Shown in pieces: positions 1 through 4,994 of a stretch of DNA of 5,615 bases. The position numbers and the translations under genes were made by a program. The first letter of the stretch is position 1. The number at the start of each line of letters is the position of its first letter. Source of the stretch: DATFPQ01 sp035264765 (GTDB lineage Bacteria > Actinomycetota > Actinomycetes > Actinomycetales > Angustibacteraceae); the NCBI GenBank assembly GCA_035264765.1, contig DATFPQ010000251.1, forward strand, positions 1-5,615, written 5' to 3'. A model generated the notes under the pieces. That model saw only the letters and a list, made by a program, of their open reading frames with translations. It was not told the origin of the DNA and ran no database searches.

Positions 1-440
1 CGTACGGCCTCGGGCGCGCGGGACAGCCGGGTGGCGACGTTGGACCAGTCCTCCGCTGTGCCGGTCGGCATCAGGTCGAAGACCGCCCGCATCGACTGCA
101 GCGGGCTGGCGATGACGTTGAGGTCCCGGTCGTCGGCACCGATCGACGAGAGCTCGTCCTCGAGCCCCAGCCGCTCACGCAGGGCGGCGACGGTCACCCG
201 GTCGACGGCGTCCTCGGGCCGCGCGCCGTCCAGGGCCTCGAGGGTGCGGCGGCGCAGCTGCGCTCGGGCGGCATGGCCCGCGGGGGAGTAGTCGGTCAGC
301 TCGGTGTCGTATCCCGGCACGCCGAGCGCCGTCGCGGCGATCGGGTCCAGCGCCACCATGGCGTCGAGGTGGGCGTCGGCGATGGCGTCGACGGCGGTGG
401 GTCGGCGCTGCGGGCCTGGAGCAGCCAGGGGCACGGTCAC
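1..440 (-). CDS. DUF885 family protein, N-terminal 146 codons (runs off left edge)
   Basis: This is the N-terminal part of a protein I recognise as DUF885 (PF05960), a widespread bacterial family of uncertain function that has been likened to metallopeptidases. Seen directly: translation from GTG at 440 is open to the window edge. After a short Pro/Arg-rich lead (residues 1-15) come segments typical of actinobacterial members: AIADAHLDAMVALDP (19-33), ATALGVPGYDTELTDYSP (36-53), VTVAALRERLGLEDEL (82-97) and DLNVIASPLQSMRAVFDLMP (106-125). No signal peptide or membrane helix is visible, so it is probably cytoplasmic. The start is bounded by an in-frame TAG four codons upstream; GTG at 434 is the only close alternative. 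The gene reads in the same direction as the carboxylase genes but has its own promoter-like element and a 115-bp gap. The C-terminal part that would show any metal-binding motif is outside the window, so enzymatic function is not assigned. Confidence 0.85.
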   Translation of the reverse strand, partial: MTVPLAAPGPQRRPTAVDAIADAHLDAMVALDPIAATALGVPGYDTELTDYSPAGHAARAQLRRRTLEALDGARPEDAVDRVTVAALRERLGLEDELSSIGADDRDLNVIASPLQSMRAVFDLMPTGTAEDWSNVATRLSRAPEAV

Positions 441-452
441 CGGCCGACCCTA
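441..452 (-). promoter_or_regulatory. Leaderless -10 element of the DUF885 gene
   Basis: On the minus strand TAGGGT (452-447) is followed by exactly six bases and then the GTG start at 440. This fits the TANNNT -10 box of actinobacterial housekeeping promoters, with transcription starting on the G of the start codon. No Shine-Dalgarno sequence precedes the GTG and no TTGACA-like -35 is apparent. The TAG of the box is also an in-frame stop, so translation cannot start further upstream in this frame. Confidence 0.6.
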
Positions 453-513
453 ATGGGTGCCGACCTCGCCTCGGGCGGAATCGGGCGGCCTTGCTCCAGA
501 AGGGTGACGCCGT

Positions 514-537
514 GGCAACTCTTCGGCCCAGAGTGCC
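514..537 (-). terminator. Candidate hairpin terminator after accE
   Basis: An inverted repeat pairs GGC (514-516) and ACTCT (518-522) with AGAGT (530-534) and GCC (535-537). This gives eight base pairs with one bulged A and a 7-nt loop. On the minus strand it begins 18 bases after the accE stop codon, in the 115-bp gap before the DUF885 gene. There is no U-tract, which is common for actinobacterial terminators but weakens the call. The rest of the gap (441-555) holds only the DUF885 -10 box and no recognisable gene. Confidence 0.35.
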
Positions 538-555
538 GGGCAGGTGCGCTGCGGC

Positions 556-783
556 TCAGCGCGGCAGGGCGCTGGACCGCCACCCGCCGTGGGCAGGGGC
601 CCTGTGCCCTTGGACCAGCCGGCGAGGGTCGGCCCACCGTGAGCGGGGCCGGCGGTCTGGAGCGGCCGTGCCTGCCGACCGTGCCGCGAGGACCGTGACG
701 AGCGCGGCCAGCTCCTCGGCGGTGGGGTTGCCCCGGACGACCCGAAGCACGGGGTCCGGTCCGGGACGCGTGTCGTCGCTCAC
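556..783 (-). CDS. accE: Acyl-CoA carboxylase epsilon subunit (AccE/PccE type)
   Basis: A 75-residue protein matching the acyl-CoA carboxylase epsilon family (PF13822). In Streptomyces PccE and Mycobacterium AccE5 such subunits bind the carboxyltransferase beta subunit and raise activity of the complex. Visible hallmarks are the N-terminal PVLRVVRGNPTAEELAALV block (residues 11-29), a variable Ala/Arg-rich middle, the tryptophan-containing SRWADP (48-53) and the C-terminal WRSSALPR (68-75), which is the family's usual ending. The GTG start at 783 overlaps the beta-subunit TGA in a GTGA sequence, so translation is almost certainly coupled to beta and the stoichiometry fixed by this arrangement. 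The predicted mass is small and there are no membrane segments, so it acts in the cytoplasm. The same frame remains open far upstream inside the beta gene, but that extension is a shadow; only the last 75 codons show family features. Confidence 0.93.
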   Translation of the reverse strand: MSDDTRPGPDPVLRVVRGNPTAEELAALVTVLAARSAGTAAPDRRPRSRWADPRRLVQGHRAPAHGGWRSSALPR

Positions 784-2399
784 AGCGGGATGTTCCCGTG
801 CTTCTTGACCGGCAGCGACTCGCGCTTGCTGCGCAGGGTCCGCAGCGACCGGATCAGGCTGGCACGGGTGCGCGACGGTGGGATGACGGCGTCGACGTAG
901 CCGCGCTCGGCCGCGATGTAGGGGTTGGCCAGGGTGTCCTCGTACTCGGTGACGAAGCGCTGGCGGGCCAGCTCGACGTCCTCGCCGCGCTCGGCCGCCG
1001 CCCGCAGCTCGCTCCGGTACAGGATGTTCACCGCGCCCTGCGCTCCCATGACCGCGATCTGCGCGGTGGGCCAGGCGAAGTTGATGTCGGCGCCGAGGTG
1101 CTTGGACCCCATGACGTCGTAGGCGCCGCCGTACGCCTTCCGCGTGATCACCGTGATCATCGGGACGGTTGCCTCGGCGTACGCGAAGATCAGCTTGGCC
1201 CCGCGGCGGATGATGCCGTTCCACTCCTGGTCGGTGCCGGGCAGGAAGCCGGGGACGTCGACGAACGTCAGCACCGGGATGTTGAAGGCGTCGCACGTCC
1301 GCACGAACCGCGCCGCCTTCTCACTGGCGTCGATGTCCAGCGTCCCGGCCAGCTGCATCGGCTGGTTCGCGACAATGCCGACCGAGTGGCCCTCGACGCG
1401 GCCGAAGCCGACCAGGATGTTCGGTGCGAACAGCGGCTGGACCTCCAGGAACTCGCCGTCGTCCAGGACGTGCTCGACGATGCGGTGCATCTCGTATGGC
1501 GTGTTGGCCGAGTCGGGGACGAAGGTGTCGAGCTCCTCGTCCTCCGGCGTCACCTCCAGGTCGACGTCGACGTCGAACACCGGCGCCTCGTCGAGGTTGT
1601 TGCTCGGCAGGTACGACAGCAGCGCCCGGACGTACTCGATGGCGTCGTCCTCATCCGTGCCCATGTAGTGGGCGTTGCCCGAGCGGGCGTTGTGGGTGTG
1701 TGCGCCGCCGAGGTCCTCCATGCCGACGTCCTCGCCGGTGACCGCACGGATGACGTCCGGCCCGGTGATGAACATGTGCGAGGTGTGGTCGACCATCACG
1801 GTGAAGTCGGTGATCGCGGGGGAGTAGACCGCCCCGCCGGCGCAGGGACCCATGATCAGCGAGATCTGCGGGATGACGCCGGACGCGTGCACGTTGCGCC
1901 GGAAGATCTCGCCGTACAGGCCGAGCGAGACCACGCCCTCCTGGATCCGCGCGCCGCCGGAGTCGTTGATGCCGACGACCGGGCAGCCGGTCTTCGCGGC
2001 GAGGTCCATGACCTTGACGATCTTCTCGCCGAACACCTCGCCGAGGCTGCCGCCGAAGACGGTGAAGTCCTGCGCGAACACGCACACGGGGCGTCCCTCG
2101 ACGGTTCCGTAGCCGGTGACGACGCCGTCGCCGTACGGACGGTTGGCCTGGCCGCCGAAGTTGTACGACCGGTGCCGCGCCAGCTCGTCCATCTCGACGA
2201 AGCTGCCCTCGTCGAGCAGGGCGTCGATCCGCTCGCGGGCGGTCTTCTTGCCCTTCGCGTGCTGCTTCTCCACGGCGCGGGCCGAGCCCGCGTGGACCGC
2301 CTCGTCGATGCGGTGCTGCAGGTCCGCGAGCCTGCCCGCCGTGCTGTGGATGTCAGGCACGGCCGTGGTGTGGATGTCGGTCACGTCGTCGTGGGGCAC
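780..2399 (-). CDS. pccB: Propionyl/acyl-CoA carboxylase, carboxyltransferase beta subunit
   Basis: A 539-residue cytoplasmic carboxyltransferase, close in length to Streptomyces PccB and mycobacterial AccD5. It moves the carboxyl group from biotin on the alpha subunit to an acyl-CoA, typically propionyl-CoA to methylmalonyl-CoA. Two crotonase-fold halves are visible. The N-half has ARERIDALLDEGSF (54-67), INDSGGARIQEG (144-155) and the oxyanion-hole loop GPCAGGAVYSP (184-194). The C-half has VDVPGFLPGTDQE (380-392), RRGAK (398-402) and KAYGGAYDVMGSKHLGAD (421-438). Asp428 in GGAYD corresponds to PccB Asp422/AccD5 Asp437, where Asp favours propionyl-CoA and Ile favours acetyl-CoA. Translation from GTG 2399 follows an in-frame TAG and a leaderless -10 box. 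The first ~20 residues contain a short duplication (DIHTT at 8-12, DIHST at 16-20). The next gene, accE, overlaps it by 4 nt. The biotin-carrying alpha subunit is encoded elsewhere. Confidence 0.95.
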   Translation of the reverse strand: MPHDDVTDIHTTAVPDIHSTAGRLADLQHRIDEAVHAGSARAVEKQHAKGKKTARERIDALLDEGSFVEMDELARHRSYNFGGQANRPYGDGVVTGYGTVEGRPVCVFAQDFTVFGGSLGEVFGEKIVKVMDLAAKTGCPVVGINDSGGARIQEGVVSLGLYGEIFRRNVHASGVIPQISLIMGPCAGGAVYSPAITDFTVMVDHTSHMFITGPDVIRAVTGEDVGMEDLGGAHTHNARSGNAHYMGTDEDDAIEYVRALLSYLPSNNLDEAPVFDVDVDLEVTPEDEELDTFVPDSANTPYEMHRIVEHVLDDGEFLEVQPLFAPNILVGFGRVEGHSVGIVANQPMQLAGTLDIDASEKAARFVRTCDAFNIPVLTFVDVPGFLPGTDQEWNGIIRRGAKLIFAYAEATVPMITVITRKAYGGAYDVMGSKHLGADINFAWPTAQIAVMGAQGAVNILYRSELRAAAERGEDVELARQRFVTEYEDTLANPYIAAERGYVDAVIPPSRTRASLIRSLRTLRSKRESLPVKKHGNIPL

Positions 2400-2411
2400 G
2401 CGCGCAGCCTA
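2400..2411 (-). promoter_or_regulatory. Leaderless -10 element of the carboxylase beta gene
   Basis: Minus-strand TAGGCT (2411-2406) lies exactly six bases before the GTG start codon at 2399. The spacing places the transcription start on the start codon, and no Shine-Dalgarno sequence is present. The TAG is an in-frame stop. No good -35 hexamer is seen at the usual distance; that position (about 2429-2434) lies within the start region of birA on the other strand. Confidence 0.6.
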
Positions 2412-2426
2412 GTGGGCGGTGGGCCG

Positions 2427-2438
2427 TAGCCTCGGAGC
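2427..2438 (+). promoter_or_regulatory. Leaderless -10 element of birA
   Basis: TAGCCT (2427-2432) is followed by six bases and the GTG start of birA at 2439. A GGAG at 2434-2437 touches the start codon, with only one base between, which is too close to act as a normal ribosome binding site. A leaderless mRNA is therefore the better reading. The -35 position (about 2404-2409) overlaps the -10 box of the divergent carboxylase promoter. Confidence 0.58.
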
Positions 2439-3326
2439 GTGAGCAATCCCTCGCCGTGGGCCGACCTGTCCCGGCCGCCGCTGCGCCAGGGACCGCTGCG
2501 GCGTGCCGTCGTCGACGGGTCCGGGCCGTGGACGTCCCTCGACGTCCTGCCCCGCGTGGGGTCCACGAACGAGGAGCTTCGCCGGCGGGCGGCCGCGGGC
2601 GACGCCGGCCCTGGGGCGGTGCTTACCACCGACCACCAGGACGCCGGTCGCGGGCGCCGCGACCGCACCTGGACCACGCCGGCGCGCTCCTCGGTCGCCG
2701 TCTCGGTGCTGCTCGTGCCGCAGTCCGTGCCGCAGCTGCGCTGGTCGTGGCTGCCCCTGCTCGGCGGGGTTGGAGTGCGCGACGCGCTCGTGCGGGTGGG
2801 TGGCGTCCCGGCCGAGCTGAAGTGGCCGAACGACGTCCTGGTGCCTAGGGAGGGCAGGGCGTCCGCGGACGGTCCCCGCGGCAAGGTGTGCGGCGTGCTG
2901 GCCGAGGTGGTCAAGACCCCCGGCGGGCCCGGCGTCGTCCTCGGGATCGGGCTCAACGTGAGCCAGCGGTCCGACGAGCTGCCGGTGCCCGACGCCGCGT
3001 CCCTGGCCGGGCTCGGCGCCGCGACGACCGACCGCGACACGGTGCTGCGGTCGGTGCTGCGGGCGGTGGGGGCGCGGTACCTGGCCTGGGCCGAGGCGGG
3101 CGGGGACCCTCGCGCCAGTGGCCTGGGCCCGGCGTACCGGGAGGCGTGCGCGACGATCGGCCGCCGGGTGCGGGTGGCGCTGCCGGACGGCACCACGCTG
3201 GAGGGCACGGCCGAGGGTGTGGACGACGAGGGCCGGCTGCTGGTGTCGGCCGCCGAGGGCACGACCGCGCTGGCCGCCGGGGACGTCCTGCACGTGCGCT
3301 CCGGGGAGCCGTCCGAGCAGGCATGA
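2439..3326 (+). CDS. birA: Biotin protein ligase (biotin--[acetyl-CoA-carboxylase] ligase), monofunctional
   Basis: A 295-residue cytoplasmic enzyme that activates biotin with ATP to biotinyl-AMP and transfers it to the lysine of biotin carrier domains, here most likely the alpha subunit of acyl-CoA carboxylases. Visible motifs in order: GSTNEELRR (41-49); the biotinyl-AMP loop AGRGRRDRTW (69-78, E. coli GRGRRG, here with Asp in the last position); LKWPNDVLV (127-135), with the conserved Lys at 128; GKVCGVLAEVV (148-158); and GIGLNV (169-174). A C-terminal SH3-like domain carries GRRVRVALPDG (241-251) and ends near GDVLHVR (281-287). There is no N-terminal winged helix, so unlike E. coli BirA it should not itself repress transcription. 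The start is GTG 2439, fixed by the in-frame TAG at 2427. It diverges from the carboxylase gene it serves and is followed after 7 bp by the PH-domain gene. Confidence 0.95.
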   Translation: MSNPSPWADLSRPPLRQGPLRRAVVDGSGPWTSLDVLPRVGSTNEELRRRAAAGDAGPGAVLTTDHQDAGRGRRDRTWTTPARSSVAVSVLLVPQSVPQLRWSWLPLLGGVGVRDALVRVGGVPAELKWPNDVLVPREGRASADGPRGKVCGVLAEVVKTPGGPGVVLGIGLNVSQRSDELPVPDAASLAGLGAATTDRDTVLRSVLRAVGARYLAWAEAGGDPRASGLGPAYREACATIGRRVRVALPDGTTLEGTAEGVDDEGRLLVSAAEGTTALAAGDVLHVRSGEPSEQA

Positions 3327-3333
3327 TCTAGCC
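3322..3333 (+). promoter_or_regulatory. Weak possible -10 element before the PH-domain gene
   Basis: CATGAT (3322-3327), overlapping the birA stop codon, stands exactly six bases before the ATG at 3334, the same spacing as at the other four starts. It matches the key A at position 2 and T at position 6 of TANNNT but lacks the leading T. No Shine-Dalgarno sequence is visible. The gene is more likely read mainly from the birA promoter, with this as a possible internal leaderless start. Confidence 0.25.
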
Positions 3334-3834
3334 ATGGCCTACCCCCGCAGGCTGCTCGCCAACGGCGAGCGGGTGGAGCTGGACCTGCACCCACACGTTC
3401 GCGTGCTGTTCGGCCCGGTGCTGGCCCTGCTGCTGGTGGTGCCGCTGGCCGCCTACGCCGCGGCGCGCATCCCGGAGGGCGACGCGCAGGGTCCGGCGCG
3501 TGTGGTCGTGGCGGTGCTCGCCCTGGCCGTCCTGGTCGTCACGGTGCTTCGGCCTTTCCTGCGCTGGGTCACCACGCACTACGTCGTGACGAACCGGCGG
3601 CTGATCACCCGGCACGGCCTGGTGGCGCGCTCCGGCCGGGACGTCCCGCTGTCGCGCATCACCGACGTGTCCTTCTCTCACGGCCTGGTGGAGCGCGTGC
3701 TGGGGTGCGGCACCCTTGTGGTGGAGTCCGCGGGCGAGCGCGGGCAGGTCGTCCTCGCGGACGTGCCCCGCGTGGAGGCCGTGCAGCGCCGGCTGCACCA
3801 GCTGGCGGACGACCTCGAGTGGGCGGGCGGCTGA
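3334..3834 (+). CDS. Membrane protein with bacterial PH domain (bPH2/YdbS-like)
   Basis: A 166-residue protein with two predicted membrane helices (about 22-44, and 55-75, both rich in Leu/Val/Ala), joined by a short loop. They are followed by a bacterial PH domain (PF03703, bPH2) at about 80-160. Recognisable PH-domain segments are HYVVTNRRLITRHGLVAR (82-99), DVPLSRITDVSF (103-114) and LGCGTLVVESAGE (123-135). Both termini are predicted to be cytoplasmic. The molecular function is unknown; family members are thought to be membrane-anchored scaffolds. It lies 7 bp after birA and 7 bp before the adenylate cyclase, so the three are probably one transcript. From memory, a similar PH-domain membrane protein adjoins birA in Mycobacterium tuberculosis (Rv3278c beside Rv3279c), which suggests a conserved link, though the reason is not known. 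The ATG at 3334 is the first start consistent with the family N-terminus. Confidence 0.88.
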   Translation: MAYPRRLLANGERVELDLHPHVRVLFGPVLALLLVVPLAAYAAARIPEGDAQGPARVVVAVLALAVLVVTVLRPFLRWVTTHYVVTNRRLITRHGLVARSGRDVPLSRITDVSFSHGLVERVLGCGTLVVESAGERGQVVLADVPRVEAVQRRLHQLADDLEWAGG

Positions 3835-3841
3835 CCGCGCC

Positions 3842-4927
3842 GTGTCCGGTCGTCCGCTCGATCCCGAGAAGCTGCTGGGGGGGCCCCGCACGCTGCGCCG
3901 CCGCGACGTCAGCCAGGCGGCCGGCGTCTCGCTGCTCTCGGCGCGGCGGTTCTGGCGGGCCCTGGGCTTCCCGAACGTCGGCGACGACGTCCCGGCGTTC
4001 ACCGAGGCCGACGTCCAAGCGCTGAACGTCGTCACCGGCCTGGTGCGCGACGGACTGATCGACGAGACGACGGCGATGGCCATGACCCGCGCCGTGGGGC
4101 GTACGGCGGACCGGCTCGCGACCTGGCAGGTGCAGCTGCTGGCCGAGTACGTGGCCAGTGAGTCCGAGGGCGACGAGGCCGGGCCCACGGCGGCGCCGGA
4201 CGCGGAGACCGCCCGGCGCACCGCCGAGCTCTTCGCGCGGATCGGCGACGACCTCGAGCCGCTGATGCTGTACGCCTGGCGCCGCCAGGCCGCGTCGGCG
4301 CTGGCCCGGATCGCGGCCGACGCCGAGCCGGAGCAGATCCGCGAACTCGTGGGCGGCGATGGGACGCCCGCGACCGGGGAGGGCGGGACGACGTCCGGGC
4401 GGGACGCCGACGTCGAGCGCGGCGTCGTCCGTGCGGTGGGTTTCGCCGACATGGTGTCTTTCACCCGGCTGGTGCGCCGACTGAGCGAGCGGGAGCTCGC
4501 CGCCATGGTGCAGCGCTTCGAGGTCCTGACGTCGGACATCGTCGCCTCGCACGGGGGTCGGGTGGTCAAGACCGTGGGTGACGAGGTGCTTTTCGCCGCG
4601 ACGCCGGGCCCGCCGGCCGCCGCCATCGCCCTCGACATCGCCGACACGCTGTCGGTCGACGACATGCTGCCCGACGTGCGGGTCGGCATGGCGACCGGTC
4701 CGGTCGTCGGGCGACTCGGGGACGTCTTCGGCACCACCGTGAACCGGGCCAGCCGGCTGACCGCGCTGGCCCAGCCCGGCACCGTGCTCGTCGACGTCGC
4801 CACCGTGCACTCGCTGGCGGGCCTGCCCCAGGTGCAGGTGCACCAGCTGCGCGGGCGGACGCTGCGCGGGCTCGGCCACGTGGTGCCGTGGTTGCTGCGC
4901 CGGGCCAGCGCCTCGCCGCTGGGCTGA
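3842..4927 (+). CDS. cya: Class III adenylate cyclase with N-terminal regulatory domain
   Basis: A 361-residue soluble protein that makes cAMP from ATP. The N-terminal part (about 15-165) resembles the regulatory domain of mycobacterial Rv1264 (Ad_Cy_reg). It opens with a MerR-like helix-turn-helix pattern, LRRRDVSQAAGVSLLSARRF (18-37), then FWRALGFP (37-44). After a Gly/Asp-rich linker (171-190) comes the catalytic domain (about 195-355). Catalytic residues are all present: metal-binding Asp203 (GFADMVSF) and Asp247 (KTVGDEVLF); ATP-selecting Lys243 and Asp294 (GDVFG); and transition-state Asn301 and Arg305 (VNRASR). A guanylate cyclase would have Glu and Cys at the selecting positions. As all are in one chain, a homodimer with two active sites is expected. 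GTG 3842 is chosen because it lies 7 bp after the previous stop and begins the family-like sequence; an in-frame extension into the upstream gene lacks family features. There is no clear ribosome site, so translation is probably coupled. Confidence 0.93.
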   Translation: MSGRPLDPEKLLGGPRTLRRRDVSQAAGVSLLSARRFWRALGFPNVGDDVPAFTEADVQALNVVTGLVRDGLIDETTAMAMTRAVGRTADRLATWQVQLLAEYVASESEGDEAGPTAAPDAETARRTAELFARIGDDLEPLMLYAWRRQAASALARIAADAEPEQIRELVGGDGTPATGEGGTTSGRDADVERGVVRAVGFADMVSFTRLVRRLSERELAAMVQRFEVLTSDIVASHGGRVVKTVGDEVLFAATPGPPAAAIALDIADTLSVDDMLPDVRVGMATGPVVGRLGDVFGTTVNRASRLTALAQPGTVLVDVATVHSLAGLPQVQVHQLRGRTLRGLGHVVPWLLRRASASPLG

Positions 4928-4946
4928 TCGAGGCGCTGCGCCGATC
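4926..4946 (+). terminator. Weak hairpin after the adenylate cyclase gene
   Basis: GATC (4926-4929) and GGCG (4932-4935) can pair with CGCC (4939-4942) and GATC (4943-4946), with a 2-nt bulge and a 3-nt loop. The hairpin straddles the cyclase stop codon. GATCGAGG also occurs twice here as a direct repeat (4926-4933 and 4943-4950). No U-tract follows. The remainder of the 67-bp gap holds only the promoter box of the next gene. Confidence 0.22.
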
Positions 4947-4982
4947 GAGGACCGGATCGCCACGGCTCGTCGCGAGTGCGGC

Positions 4983-4994
4983 TAGCGTGCGGGC
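4983..4994 (+). promoter_or_regulatory. Leaderless -10 element of the crotonase gene
   Basis: TAGCGT (4983-4988) is followed by exactly six bases and then the GTG start at 4995. As at the other genes, the TAG is in frame with the start and closes the reading frame upstream. No Shine-Dalgarno or -35 hexamer is recognisable. This indicates that the crotonase gene can be transcribed independently of the birA/cyclase operon. Confidence 0.58.

Noticed and set aside
273..698. Plus-strand frame across the DUF885 start, the intergenic gap and accE
   Set aside because: It runs antisense to two recognisable genes and its translation is compositionally biased, with no motif.
784..1296. Upstream extension of the accE frame inside the beta gene
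   Set aside because: Only the final 75 codons look like an epsilon subunit. The extension is an Arg/His-rich out-of-frame reading of the beta gene, and the GTGA overlap gives a natural start at 783.
798..2429. A 543-codon plus-strand reading frame opposite the carboxylase beta gene
   Set aside because: It is antisense to a clearly conserved gene, has a low-complexity Val/Asp/Arg/Leu composition and no recognisable motif. Such long antisense frames are expected from strong G/C third-position bias.
2381..3394. Two long minus-strand frames opposite birA (2381-3394 and 2409-3335)
   Set aside because: birA is unambiguous on the plus strand, and the antisense products are repetitive Arg/Pro/Ser sequences with no family resemblance.
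3716..3841. N-terminal extension of the cyclase beginning inside the PH-domain gene
   Set aside because: The extra 42 residues are an out-of-frame reading of the PH gene with no family similarity; GTG 3842, seven bases after the PH stop, fits better.
3328..4803. A 491-codon minus-strand reading frame opposite the PH-domain and cyclase genes
   Set aside because: It spans two well-supported genes on the other strand, is rich in Ser/Arg/Thr/Pro, and lacks domain features; it is a codon-bias shadow.
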